Source: Flavobacterium humidisoli
GTDB lineage: Bacteria; Bacteroidota; Bacteroidia; Flavobacteriales; Flavobacteriaceae
Assembly (NCBI RefSeq): GCF_023272795.1
Contig: NZ_CP096829.1
Coordinates: 4,588,001 to 4,652,000 of the forward strand
Reading direction: 5' to 3'
DNA: 64,000 bases
The notes under the pieces are model-generated. The model was not told the DNA's origin. It saw only the letters and a program-made list of their open reading frames with translations, and ran no database searches. Shown in pieces: positions 45,292 through 54,168 of the stretch (positions within the stretch are counted from its first letter, which is position 1; each line of letters starts with the position of its first letter). Position numbers and translations under genes: made by a program.

Positions 45292-45752
45292 TTATAAAAG
45301 AGGTTCTTTAAAAATATACTCTTTATCATATTCTATTTCAAAAGCCTTCAGCTGTTTCTGGTATTCTTCTAAAAATGTTTCTTTTGCATGATGCTGTTCT
45401 TGATTTTGAATATATCGAATTACACGTTGCACATGACTTCTTGAATAAGAAAAAGCACCATATCCTTCTTGCCATGAGAAATCAGAGGACAATTTTTGTT
45501 CCTTAATCCATTTGCTTGTTTCTGTTTTTACATTTTGCACTATTGCAGAAATGGATTGTGTCGGTCGCATTCCTATAAAATATGGATATGATCCGGCATA
45601 CTATTAATACATAACATTTTATGGTTATTGGATTGAATTATACCTGTAATATATTGATGCAACTTGTCTTTCCACTCTTTTGCAATTAAAGCTTTTCTGT
45701 ATTTCACTGCAAAAACAAATTGTATATGCAATTGTGTGTATGTATTTGCCAT
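45292..45752 (-). pseudogene. IS200/RAYT-type Y1 transposase, broken by a one-base frameshift
   Basis: Reading leftward from ATG at 45752, the frame gives MANTYTQLHIQFVFAVKYRK and later SMPDHIHIL, the Y1-transposase start and HUH motif. It then hits a TAG near 45573-45575. The continuation (MRPTQSISAIVQNVKTETSK, SYSRSHVQRVIRYIQNQEQH) is in another frame from 45570 to the stop at 45292. Restoring one base after the TTTTA run would join HIL to IGMRPTQS, the expected family sequence. The full protein would be about 153 residues. The catalytic Tyr lies in the downstream half. A sequencing error cannot be ruled out. Three REP-like palindrome units sit directly upstream of it. Confidence 0.85.
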
Positions 45753-45756
45753 TACC

Positions 45757-45832
45757 GATCAAACGTCCCTACGGAACGAAAAAAAAATATTATATTTAAA
45801 GTTCTACCGATGAGATGTTCCTAACGGAACAT
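45757..45832 (-). repeat. REP-like palindromic unit, copy A (inverted orientation)
   Basis: It contains gatcaaacgtccctacggaa (45757-45776) and ctaccgatgagatgttccta (45804-45823) continuing to 45832. It is the reverse complement of copies B and C. Its two hairpins are cgtccctacggaacg (one mismatch against the other copies) and gttcc-taac-ggaac. It starts 5 bp from the transposase start codon. Confidence 0.85.
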
Positions 45833-45918
45833 ATTTTGTATGTATCGCAAATTTTAAAAATGCTTCTATCTTATGTGTCTGTTTAAAGCCTAAAGAATAA
45901 TAGTTTAAGACAAAAAAA

Positions 45919-45999
45919 ATGTTCCGTTAGGAACATCTCATCGGTAGACAAAAAAAATGTTATGAGGATTTTCGTCCCGTAGGGACGTTTGATTGGTTT
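45919..45999 (+). repeat. REP-like palindromic unit, copy B
   Basis: The hairpin gttcc-gtta-ggaac lies within 45919-45947, followed by 'atctcatcggtag'. The hairpin cgtccc-gta-gggacg starts at 45973 and is followed by 'tttgattggttta'. The spacing between the two hairpins is the same type as in copy C. The flank 'taatagttta' before it is also partly conserved, so the unit may be over 100 bp. Confidence 0.88.
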
Positions 46000-46084
46000 A
46001 TTACGCAAGTATTTCAAATTCAAGAACACAAGCATTTAATAACCCTTCTAAAAATCTTAAGAATATTAGTTCACGACAAAAAAG

Positions 46085-46168
46085 ATGTTCCGTTAGGAAC
46101 ATATCATCGGTAGACAAAAAATAAATGTTATGAGAATTTTCGTCCCGTAGGGACGTTTGATTGGTTTA
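46085..46168 (+). repeat. REP-like palindromic unit, copy C
   Basis: It has the same two hairpins as copy B: gttccgttaggaac (within 46085-46113) and cgtcccgtagggacg (46141-46155), ending 'tttgattggttta' at 46168. Its end supplies the TAA stop of the CinA-like gene (46166-46168). Confidence 0.88.
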
Positions 46169-46663
46169 TCCAATTTCTTTTAGAATCAAATCGGCTACAA
46201 CATCTATCGCCTGATTGATAATACTTTCTGGCATTCCTTTAAATTCGAAACGTTTGGCAATTTGTTTTTCACCAAAAATGATATGGATAAAAATAGTTCC
46301 AACAGGTTTAGACTCACTTTCGCTTCCGCCAGGTGTAGTTAATCCAGTTAATCCAACGCAGATATCCGAATTAATGTAACGGTAAAAGTTCTGTGCCATT
46401 AACTTTGTAACTTCTGCAGATTCGGCACTATATTGCTCAATTGTTCCCCACGGAATATGAAGCAAATCTTCTTTCATAGACGAATGATAACAAACCATTC
46501 CTCCTATAAGGACTCTTCCAGAATTAAAAACTGTTGAAAATTCATAACACATTTTTCCTGCCGAAGCACTTTCTGCAAATGCTATAGTTAAATTTTTTTC
46601 TATTAAAGCCTTACAACATGCCGTTACCTTATCTGATGCCATATTGAATAAATTTAATTGCAC
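46166..46663 (-). CDS. Stand-alone CinA C-terminal (PncC-like amidohydrolase) protein
   Basis: A 165-residue CinA-C-fold protein. Family features: LTIAFAESASAGKMCYEFST (normally AESCTGG), VLIGGMVCYHSSMKEDLLHI, VGLTGLTTPGGSESE and PVGTIFIHIIF. CinA-C enzymes deamidate nicotinamide mononucleotide in NAD recycling. Here the usual Cys-Thr-Gly-Gly of the active-site loop is changed to Ala-Ser-Ala-Gly, so activity may differ. Its stop codon lies in a REP-like repeat. Confidence 0.85.
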   Translation of the reverse strand: MQLNLFNMASDKVTACCKALIEKNLTIAFAESASAGKMCYEFSTVFNSGRVLIGGMVCYHSSMKEDLLHIPWGTIEQYSAESAEVTKLMAQNFYRYINSDICVGLTGLTTPGGSESESKPVGTIFIHIIFGEKQIAKRFEFKGMPESIINQAIDVVADLILKEIG

Positions 46664-46990
46664 ATTAATTTCATTTCAAATGTAGATTGTTTAAATACAA
46701 TTACCTTACATAATTTCTTACAACATTTATAATATAAATAACTGTTAATTATGCAACTATCATGTTTTTTTCTATAAGGCTTCTGATCTATTTAGAGGCT
46801 AATTTTGTAAATACAGCTTTTCTTAGATGACTTTATAAAAGTACAACTCAGAAAAAAATAAAAGCCGATATTTCATTTAAAGAAAAGCTGAAGGGACACG
46901 GATTACAGTAAAAACTGTAAAGATTAGCGGGGTCTTCTTCGTGAAGATTCAATATTGGAAAAAAAATAACAAATCAAAAAAAACACTATT
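46664..46990. other. Intergenic control region
   Basis: This 327-bp divergent stretch holds no gene. Two small hairpins lie near the rightward gene: ttacag-taaaaa-ctgtaa (46903-46920) and tcttc-ttcgt-gaaga (about 46933-46947). I could not identify a clear promoter or riboswitch. Confidence 0.5.
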
Positions 46991-47479
46991 ATGGAAAAGC
47001 AACATAACCATGATTATGGTCAATTTGATCCTGATTATATCGAACAAAACACACTTGTAGATGGTTCTTATTCTAATGAAGACGAGTTTAGGCAAGTTCT
47101 GAAAAAACATGACAATCGAGAATTTGGCGAAAGCGATCCAGATTATCACGAACAAAATACGCTAATTGATCATGACAATTATGCGCGTGAGGAAGATCCG
47201 TATCAATATCAAGAGGAATTTATTGAAGATCCTTTGCATCTAAAAGGTGATTTTGAACCAAATACCACTATTCGTTCAGAAAATATTCCGAATCAGGAAA
47301 GAATTATCAACGAAGATGATGCCATTACAAACGACGGAACCGAAGACGACTTAAATGATGAGTACGATCCTGAGTTAGATTATGAAAATGATATTGAAAA
47401 AGAGGAAGATTTGGATAAAGACGAAGAATTGGATGATTTTGACGCAGAACATTATCCAGAAAATCATCCTCGAGAATAA
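46991..47479 (+). CDS. Very acidic protein with repeated DPDYxEQNTLxD motif
   Basis: A 162-residue soluble protein with over a third Asp/Glu. The motif FDPDYIEQNTLVD (residues about 12-24) recurs as SDPDYHEQNTLID (about 45-57). The C-terminal third is nearly all Asp/Glu/Asn (EYDPELDYENDIEKEEDLDK). No signal peptide and no known family. It is followed by two small genes in the same direction. It is probably disordered and may bind basic partners or metal. Confidence 0.75.
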   Translation: MEKQHNHDYGQFDPDYIEQNTLVDGSYSNEDEFRQVLKKHDNREFGESDPDYHEQNTLIDHDNYAREEDPYQYQEEFIEDPLHLKGDFEPNTTIRSENIPNQERIINEDDAITNDGTEDDLNDEYDPELDYENDIEKEEDLDKDEELDDFDAEHYPENHPRE

Positions 47480-47512
47480 CAAAATTTATCGTAAATTGTA
47501 AAGCATGAATTT

Positions 47513-47911
47513 ATGACTATAGCAGTTCAAATTGTCTGGCTTTTTGTATTAGCAATTCCGATTGCCTGCATCAGCTGGACTGTCACACATGAAGAAATTT
47601 TCAGAGAACCACATGAGTGGTGTGTCAGACGTTCTAAAAATGACAAATTTATACTGTCAAGAAAGTTTTTCTATCTCCTCACCTGTGAATATTGCTTTAG
47701 TCATTATGTTACAATTGCCTTTCTGATTATCTGCGATTATAAACTTTTGTTAAATGATTGGAGAGGATATATTTTGGCAGGGTTTTCTCTAGTTTTTATG
47801 GCAAATGTTTATATGAGTCTTTTTGCTCTATTACGCCAAGCTATAAAAAAAGAAAAGGTCGAAATTGAGAAAATTGAGAGTGAAACTGACACTGAAAACA
47901 GTAAAAATTAA
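47513..47911 (+). CDS. Small membrane protein (DUF1360-like?)
   Basis: A 132-residue protein with three predicted membrane segments (about 5-22, 62-80, 90-110) and a charged C-terminus. The segment FFYLLTCEYCFSHYVTIAFL resembles the 'TCxxCxSHW' pattern of DUF1360-type membrane proteins, and EWCVRR precedes it. Function unknown. It lies 33 bp after the acidic-protein gene. Confidence 0.7.
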   Translation: MTIAVQIVWLFVLAIPIACISWTVTHEEIFREPHEWCVRRSKNDKFILSRKFFYLLTCEYCFSHYVTIAFLIICDYKLLLNDWRGYILAGFSLVFMANVYMSLFALLRQAIKKEKVEIEKIESETDTENSKN

Positions 47912-47949
47912 AAAGTAACAAATAAGTATAATTAAAATTAATTGGCATT

Positions 47950-48222
47950 ATGGAGAATTTGAATTTTATAGACCCATTATTACACGGAATTAAACCTGAA
48001 AGCAAACCGTTAAATCTGTCAGTAAAACAAATGGTATGCGCTGGCGTTGGTGTTCTTGTAGCATCAGCTGTTTTAAAAAAAACTGGGCATAAAAAAGCAA
48101 GCGCTCTTGTAGGTGGTCTTGCGTTACCAATTTTGGCATCGGCTTGTTATAAAAAATACAGTCAAGTATCTAAAGAAAAAATTGATGCTCAGACAAGCAG
48201 CGGTATCGAATACAATCATTAA
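47950..48222 (+). CDS. Small protein with one or two hydrophobic segments
   Basis: A 90-residue protein with a hydrophobic stretch MVCAGVGVLVASAVL (about 29-43) and a second LVGGLALPILASACY (about 53-67). No family recognised. It lies 38 bp after the previous small membrane protein gene and is followed by a strong terminator, so the three genes probably form one operon. Confidence 0.65.
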   Translation: MENLNFIDPLLHGIKPESKPLNLSVKQMVCAGVGVLVASAVLKKTGHKKASALVGGLALPILASACYKKYSQVSKEKIDAQTSSGIEYNH

Positions 48223-48246
48223 ACATTAAAACAATAAACTATCATA

Positions 48247-48282
48247 AAAAAGAGCGCTTATAAAATAATAAGCGCTCTTTTT
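48247..48282. terminator. Bidirectional terminator
   Basis: Perfect 14-nt arms (48247-48260 and 48269-48282; aagagcgctta/taagcgctctt) with A-run and T-run. It lies between convergent genes ending at 48222 (+) and 48300 (-). Confidence 0.85.
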
Positions 48283-48299
48283 ATTTTTGAGGAGATTGA

Positions 48300-48668
48300 T
48301 TAAGAAATATTTCCTTCAACCCAATTTAATGCTTTATTAAAATCAGCCTTTTTATAACCACGAAACTCACCTGGAACAATATAGCTAAATCCATTTGTAA
48401 AGGAGATAATTTCTTCTGTATCGGTAACAATTGCTGCTCTATTCCACTTTCCTAAATGCTTAAGTCCCAAAAGTCCATCTTCCAGCCAGGAGCCAGGTGT
48501 AAAGTTTTTAATGTCTGTATCTAAGACCAATAAAAAATTAATTTCATTGACTTGTTTTACCAAATGCTCAACCGCTGGAGTTACTGTAGTCAAAAAATCT
48601 TCTTTTGTTACTTCTGCCAATGCTCTAAAGGCAACAATATTATCTGTGGTATCAATTTGATGTATCAT
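48300..48668 (-). CDS. SpoIIAA-like (STAS fold) small protein
   Basis: A 122-residue soluble protein of the SpoIIAA-like family (DUF3478): it begins MIHQIDTTDNIVAFRALAEV, then INFLLVLDTDIKNFTPGSWL and IVPGEFRGYKKADFNKAL. These proteins have a CRAL-TRIO/STAS-like fold and no defined function. It stands alone between a terminator and a repeat region. Confidence 0.82.
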   Translation of the reverse strand: MIHQIDTTDNIVAFRALAEVTKEDFLTTVTPAVEHLVKQVNEINFLLVLDTDIKNFTPGSWLEDGLLGLKHLGKWNRAAIVTDTEEIISFTNGFSYIVPGEFRGYKKADFNKALNWVEGNIS

Positions 48669-48811
48669 GATTTTTATTCTTTTTGAGTTATTTAATACTG
48701 TTCATTTTTAAACATTTTAAGGATGTTCATTACACACTCAAATATACTCATTATCAATCAGATAACACTTACATTTAACTATTCGTTTATTATATTTTTT
48801 TAAGGTTTATT

Positions 48812-48971
48812 TTAAGGTTCAAAGCTTCAGAGCTGCAAAGGTTTCAGAGGTTTCTTTGATTGTGAGAAATTCTTTGAATTAGATGCACTGCAGTGCATCT
48901 CTACAATTCTGCACATAAAATTAGAAAAAAAAATCTCTGAACCTTTGAACCTTTGCAACTCTGAACCTTAA
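48812..48971. repeat. Intergenic inverted repeat with a central 20-nt palindrome
   Basis: The outer arms about 48812-48850 and 48935-48971 ('ttaaggttcaaag' against 'ctctgaaccttaa' and similar) are imperfect complements, related to the element at 27108-27257. In the middle lies the perfect 20-nt palindrome agatgcactgcagtgcatct (48881-48900). The 372-bp gap holds no gene. Confidence 0.75.
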
Positions 48972-48973
48972 AG

Positions 48974-49007
48974 AAAAAAAGCCTGCTTTTTTTGAAACAG
49001 GCTTTTT
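48974..49007 (-). terminator. Terminator of the SusC/SusD operon
   Basis: The hairpin aaaaagcctg/caggcttttt with an internal T-rich loop lies just after the SusD stop at 49041 in the leftward direction. Confidence 0.8.
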
Positions 49008-49040
49008 GAAAAAAAATAAAAAATAAACTAACACACAAAC

Positions 49041-50810
49041 TTAATTGTATCCTTGATTTTGTTTGAATTCTTTCGTCACGTCGATTGTAGACTGCGGAAT
49101 CGGGAATACTCTTCTGTATGGTTCTGAAGCTGGTTTTGCTGTTCCTGGAAGATCAAATTTTCCAAAACGGATCATTTGTGGTCTTCTGTATAATTCCCAG
49201 TATAATTCAAAACCAATTTCGTTATACAAAACAGTTTGATCGATTGCAGTCAAGGCTCTTCCTGCAGTACTTCCGTACAAAGATTCTCTTTTTCTACTTG
49301 TTCGCAATTTGTTTAAATCATCCATCGCCTGACCAGTATTTCCTTTTCTAAAATAAGCTTCAGCTCTCATCGTGTAAATTCCTCCTAAACGGAATAAAGG
49401 AATATCAACATTACTGTTTCCGTTTCCTCCTTCTGGATCAAATTCATATTTAAAAATACGAGCTCCCTGATTGATTTCGTTCTGAGCAAAAACTGCCTGT
49501 GCAGGATTTTTGAAAGTTAAAGAAGGCGTAAAATCCATTCTTGTAGTTGTACTTTTTTCCATGTATAAAGGCGAAACTTTAATACGTCCGTTAATCATTT
49601 CTAAAGAACCAGAAGACAATAGTATTGGTCCGTATTGTGGTCCAAATTCAATCCCCCTATTAAAGTGAAACCAAGGTAAATTAGCACTTTTCGGAACGAT
49701 GTCTGTGGCTGGAACACTTACATCTGTACCATCATTTTTAAACCAAGTTCCGTCAGAGTACTGGTATTTTTGCTGAAATCTTGGATCATCATGATTGCCA
49801 TCCCATGTCGCAAAAAACTCAGGAGTTGTACAAGCTGCATTAGTTCCTCTATTGGCTGCAGATGTTCTCTGGTTACGTTCCATACACACGTATGCAAAAC
49901 TGTTAGAACCATTTCTGATGTAATCTATTTTTTGAGAAATAGCAAAAATCAACTCTTTTCCTTTATCATTGTCTCTTGCGAAGTTTTTGAAATAATCACT
50001 TTCCAAAGAATATTTTCCAGAATCAATCAATAGTGAAGTATAATAAATTACACGATCCATATCTGTTCCTGTACCAGTTGCAGCCGCTTCAGTAAAATTA
50101 AAATTTGAAGACGCATTAAAACGATCTTTAAAAACAGCGCGATTCAAGTACATTGTAGCCAAGAATCCATATGCCGCTTCTTTTGTAAATCTTCCATGAT
50201 GTGTTTGCTGCGTTCCCATTTCTGCTAAATCTGGCAATAAAGCTTCAACATCTTTTATCAGCTGATCAATTTGTGTATCGGCTTTTAAAATCTGCAAAGG
50301 CGCATTCGGGTTCATTGGATCTCTGTAAGGTGCTTGTCCGTACAAATCTAATGTTGTGTATAAATAATACGCTAAAAGTCCTTTCGCTTCCGCTAAAAAC
50401 AATTTCTTCTCCGGAATTGAGCTTTCTTCTACTGATTGAATTGCAGTTAACGAACGAGTAATTCCGTTGGTCAATTTATTCCAGTTATCCACTACAACAG
50501 CATTATCCGATTTCCAAGTAAACTCGTGCATGTCTCTCCATTTTCCTCCGTCTCCCCAGTCACTTCCACGCGTTGGCAAGATAGCTTCGTCTGTAGTGTA
50601 TTCCTGCAAAGAAAAAATACCACCATGATCTACAAATGTTCCGTCTCCTAAACGGTCGTAAGCGGCCGCCAAAGCTCCGGCAGGGTTTGAAGCATCTTCT
50701 CCTAAAACCTCATCCAAAACAACTTCATCAAGGTTGGTACAGCTTGCAAAAAGCCATATAAAAGAAAATATTGCTAATGTTTTTATATTAAAAATTGTAT
50801 TTGTCTTCAT
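49041..50810 (-). CDS. SusD/RagB-family outer-membrane lipoprotein
   Basis: A 589-residue surface lipoprotein (lipobox FASC near residue 24) that caps a SusC channel and binds its ligand. The TPR-like SusD pattern is visible: LLAYYLYTTLDLYGQAPYRD, then KEAAYGFLATMYLNRAVF, FRLGGIYTMRAEAYFRKGN and FELYWELYRRPQMIRFGKF. Its start is 5 bp after the SusC stop. The ligand is unknown: no glycosidase gene is linked to the pair, and phosphodiesterases lie across the divergent promoter. Confidence 0.94.
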   Translation of the reverse strand: MKTNTIFNIKTLAIFSFIWLFASCTNLDEVVLDEVLGEDASNPAGALAAAYDRLGDGTFVDHGGIFSLQEYTTDEAILPTRGSDWGDGGKWRDMHEFTWKSDNAVVVDNWNKLTNGITRSLTAIQSVEESSIPEKKLFLAEAKGLLAYYLYTTLDLYGQAPYRDPMNPNAPLQILKADTQIDQLIKDVEALLPDLAEMGTQQTHHGRFTKEAAYGFLATMYLNRAVFKDRFNASSNFNFTEAAATGTGTDMDRVIYYTSLLIDSGKYSLESDYFKNFARDNDKGKELIFAISQKIDYIRNGSNSFAYVCMERNQRTSAANRGTNAACTTPEFFATWDGNHDDPRFQQKYQYSDGTWFKNDGTDVSVPATDIVPKSANLPWFHFNRGIEFGPQYGPILLSSGSLEMINGRIKVSPLYMEKSTTTRMDFTPSLTFKNPAQAVFAQNEINQGARIFKYEFDPEGGNGNSNVDIPLFRLGGIYTMRAEAYFRKGNTGQAMDDLNKLRTSRKRESLYGSTAGRALTAIDQTVLYNEIGFELYWELYRRPQMIRFGKFDLPGTAKPASEPYRRVFPIPQSTIDVTKEFKQNQGYN

Positions 50811-50815
50811 AATAA

Positions 50816-53800
50816 TTATAGTTTTAAAGTTGCTCCAAAACTGAATGTTCTAGAAGTTGGATAACTTGCATAATCGATACCAATAGATTGATTTCCTCCG
50901 TTTGATTTTGGGCTGTTAATTAACGGATCATAACCAGTGTAGTTTGTAATCGTAATTAAATTCTGACCCGTAACATACAGCGTTAATCCGTTGATCCAGT
51001 TTAATCCTTTCAAATCGAAGTTGTAACCGATGCGAGCGGTATTCAATCGAATAAAATCTGATTTTTCTAAGAAAAGAGTTGACAAGATTGGTGAGTTTGC
51101 AGCATTTGCTCCAGACTCGTAATAACCTGTCGCCACGTTACGATCTGATGCTAAGTTGTTTATATTTAATGCATTTAAACCTGTATTATTTAATAAATAA
51201 CCACCTGTTTGTCCGATGATAGAGAACGAAAACGTAAAGTTTTTGTATCTCATGTCACTATTAAATCCGTAATAGAAAGTGGGTAGCGCTCCTTCAATAA
51301 TAACTCTATCACTATTATCAATTACACCGTCTCCGTTCTGATCTTTAAAGATATTTCCTCCATTTGCATCAAAACCAATGTGCTCCAACAAATAGAAAGA
51401 TCCAGCTGCATATCCGCTTTTATAAATGTTTGCATTTACACCAGATTGTCCAGGTCCTGAAATAGTTCCTGTTAAGATTTCTGAAACTGGAAGATCTTCA
51501 ATTTTATTATTTAACGTTGCACCGTTCATGTCAATGTTCCAAGAAAAATTCTTAGTATCTACTATTTTTGAACCTAACATAAACTCGATACCCTTATTAA
51601 TAATTTTACCGTCAATATTGGTCCAGATTGTAGTGGTCGGACTCAAAGCTTGAGAAGGAACATTCAAAATAGCATCGGTAGTGGTTTTATTAAAATAATC
51701 TAACGTTCCGTACAATTTGTCGTTCCATAAATTGAAATCTAAACCTACGTTAAATTGCGTTACAACCTCCCATTTCAAATCAGGATTTGGTGTTCTGTTT
51801 ACAGAAACTCCGTTTACTAGATTTAAATCGTCGTATAGATAATATCCATCAGCGCCAGACAATGAATAACTTGCCTGCGTAATTTTATTTTCAACTTCTT
51901 GGTTTCCTGTCTGTCCCCAGCTCGCTCTTAGTTTTAAGTTGTTTAAAGTAGAAGATTCTTTTAAGAAACTTTCGTTAGCAATGTTCCATCCTAAAGCAAA
52001 TGATGGGAAATAACCGTATTTATTGTTTTTACCAAAACGAGTCGATCCGTCACCTCTCATAGATGCTGTTAGAAGATATTTATTATCGAAACTATAATTT
52101 AACCTTCCAAAATAAGACTGTAACTCGTTTTCCTGCGCATAACCTGTTGTTCCAGATTGAGTACCTTTAAATCCTGGATTAATTGAAGGAGGAACTCCTT
52201 CGCCTTGATTTGAAATTCCGTCAATACTGAAACTTGTCCCCGATCTTTCAAATTTTTGATAAGAGAAACCGCCAAGAGCTTCAATTTTATGCTTATCCAA
52301 ATTTAAATTGTATGTCAGATAATGCTCTACCAAAGAGTTTTTAGAATCTAAATTATTCTGAACATATTTTCCTTTCGAATTCAAATCTGTTAAGTTTGGA
52401 AAAATAGTAGTATTTCTCTCTGACATCGAACGATCAATCCCAAGGTTTAACTTATACTCTAATCCGTTAACGATTCTAAAAGAAGTTTCAAAGTTCCCTA
52501 AAACTCTTAAAGTACGAGTCTGATCGGTATAAATACTTAACAAATACGCTGGATTATAATGCGCATTCATATTAAAATTGGTATAATTTCCATTCGCATC
52601 AAAAACCGATCTAGTTGGATTTGCCATTAATGTGTGAACCAGCAATTGTCCGTTAGAACCTCCGTCATCACTTGTAGGAACTCCATCGTCTTTGGTTTCA
52701 CTAGCCGTAAGATTAAATTTTATTTTCAAACGTTTATTGTCTAGAAATGACTCAGCGGCATTAATTCTTCCTGTCAAACGCTTAAAATTGCTGTTTCTAA
52801 TAATACCTTCTTGATCTAATTGTGATACAGAAGCATAGTAATTTCCTGATTCTGTTTGTTTAGAAAATGCTAGCGAATTGCTTTTTGTAATAGCTTCTCT
52901 AAAAATAACATCTTGCCAATCTGTATTACCTCCATGATCAAAAGCTTTATCTTTAATTGCATTTCTATATTGTCCTGCACTCAAAACATCTAATTTGTTT
53001 GCTACAGTAGAAATCCCCAAAGACGAATCAAAAGTCAGAGTTCCATCTCCTTTTGCTCCCTTTTTAGTCGTTACCAAAACAACCCCATTAGATCCTCTTG
53101 CTCCGTAAATTGCAGATGCAGATGCGTCTTTCAAAACTGTAATAGATTCGATATCACTATTATTCAAAAAGTTTAAAGGATTTTTAGCTTGAGAACTACC
53201 AAAACCAACATTAGTTCCAGATGGGCTCACATCGTCATTAGACAATGGAATTCCGTCAACAACAAACAAAGGCGTACTTCCGCTTCTAATAGATCCAACT
53301 CCTCTAATCGTTACATTTACTCCCGCTCCTGGCTCACCACTTGTACTAACCACACGTACACCCGCAACCTTTCCTTGAATTAAATTATCTGGCGAAATGC
53401 TTACCCCTTGTTTAAAGTTTGCCGCTTCCAATTGTGTAACTGCTCCCGTAACGTCTTTTTTAGATTGTTTTCCGTAACCAACAACCAAAACCTCATTTAA
53501 TTCTGCAGTAGCTGGCTCTAATTGAATTGTCATAAAACCACTCTGTGCAGGAACCGTTTTAGATTTATATCCTACATACGAAATATCGATTGTTTTTCCT
53601 TCTCCTACAGTAAGTTCAAAAACACCGTCAAAATCCGTCACTGTTGAGTTTGAAGTACTGGTTTCTATTACAGATGCACCCGGAATAGGCAATTTATTTT
53701 CGTCAACGACTTTTCCTTTTATTTTAATTCTCTCAATAGCTTTGGCATTTACTGCTTTTGGCTCAGCTGTTTTTTGAATTAAAATTAATTTACCGTTAAT

Positions 53801-54097
53801 GTTATAATTGAAATTGGCCTTTTTAGAAAGATCATTCAAAATCGCAGTAATAGACTCTGTATTATAATTTACTGTATATGCTGTATTATCAGCAATTATG
53901 GCTTGTCCGTAACTGAATTTGTAATCGGTCTGTTGTGTTAATTTTGAAAAAATAGAGACAAGAGTCGCTTTTTCTATTTTATTTGCTACTTTTGACTCTT
54001 TTAATAAAGTTTTACTATAACCTCTCTGAAAGGCAAGTAAAGCTAGAACTAAAAAGAAAAGACTCTTTAGATTTAAATAAGAAGGTTTAAAATACAT
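50816..54097 (-). CDS. SusC/RagA TonB-dependent transporter with STN signalling domain
   Basis: A 1093-residue outer-membrane transporter. Order: signal peptide (1-28); STN domain (about 40-105, TDYKFSYGQAIIADNTAYTV), which passes a signal to a FecR anti-sigma factor; carboxypeptidase-like domain (about 125-200, KVVDENKLPIPGASVIETST); plug (about 205-330, GKVAGVRVVSTSGEPGAGVN, LFVVDGIPLSND); then the beta-barrel ending SRTFSFGATLKL. The STN domain and the upstream sigma/FecR genes show that ligand binding induces the operon. Confidence 0.95.
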   Translation of the reverse strand: MYFKPSYLNLKSLFFLVLALLAFQRGYSKTLLKESKVANKIEKATLVSIFSKLTQQTDYKFSYGQAIIADNTAYTVNYNTESITAILNDLSKKANFNYNINGKLILIQKTAEPKAVNAKAIERIKIKGKVVDENKLPIPGASVIETSTSNSTVTDFDGVFELTVGEGKTIDISYVGYKSKTVPAQSGFMTIQLEPATAELNEVLVVGYGKQSKKDVTGAVTQLEAANFKQGVSISPDNLIQGKVAGVRVVSTSGEPGAGVNVTIRGVGSIRSGSTPLFVVDGIPLSNDDVSPSGTNVGFGSSQAKNPLNFLNNSDIESITVLKDASASAIYGARGSNGVVLVTTKKGAKGDGTLTFDSSLGISTVANKLDVLSAGQYRNAIKDKAFDHGGNTDWQDVIFREAITKSNSLAFSKQTESGNYYASVSQLDQEGIIRNSNFKRLTGRINAAESFLDNKRLKIKFNLTASETKDDGVPTSDDGGSNGQLLVHTLMANPTRSVFDANGNYTNFNMNAHYNPAYLLSIYTDQTRTLRVLGNFETSFRIVNGLEYKLNLGIDRSMSERNTTIFPNLTDLNSKGKYVQNNLDSKNSLVEHYLTYNLNLDKHKIEALGGFSYQKFERSGTSFSIDGISNQGEGVPPSINPGFKGTQSGTTGYAQENELQSYFGRLNYSFDNKYLLTASMRGDGSTRFGKNNKYGYFPSFALGWNIANESFLKESSTLNNLKLRASWGQTGNQEVENKITQASYSLSGADGYYLYDDLNLVNGVSVNRTPNPDLKWEVVTQFNVGLDFNLWNDKLYGTLDYFNKTTTDAILNVPSQALSPTTTIWTNIDGKIINKGIEFMLGSKIVDTKNFSWNIDMNGATLNNKIEDLPVSEILTGTISGPGQSGVNANIYKSGYAAGSFYLLEHIGFDANGGNIFKDQNGDGVIDNSDRVIIEGALPTFYYGFNSDMRYKNFTFSFSIIGQTGGYLLNNTGLNALNINNLASDRNVATGYYESGANAANSPILSTLFLEKSDFIRLNTARIGYNFDLKGLNWINGLTLYVTGQNLITITNYTGYDPLINSPKSNGGNQSIGIDYASYPTSRTFSFGATLKL

Positions 54098-54168
54098 GAT
54101 TTAAGTAATTGTTTTTACGATGCTTAATTTATTAATGGCAGTTGTTCCCGCAACTGCTTTTTTTGTTT

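Noticed and set aside
45292..45570. Independent 92-residue gene
   Set aside because: It is the downstream part of a Y1 transposase whose upstream half, in another frame, is visible up to 45752; annotated as one pseudogene.
45757..46168. CRISPR array
   Set aside because: Only three units, one inverted, with internal palindromes and unequal spacing; no cas genes. REP-like units explain it better.
46664..46990. Riboswitch or small RNA
   Set aside because: Only two short hairpins are visible and no known riboswitch core is recognised.
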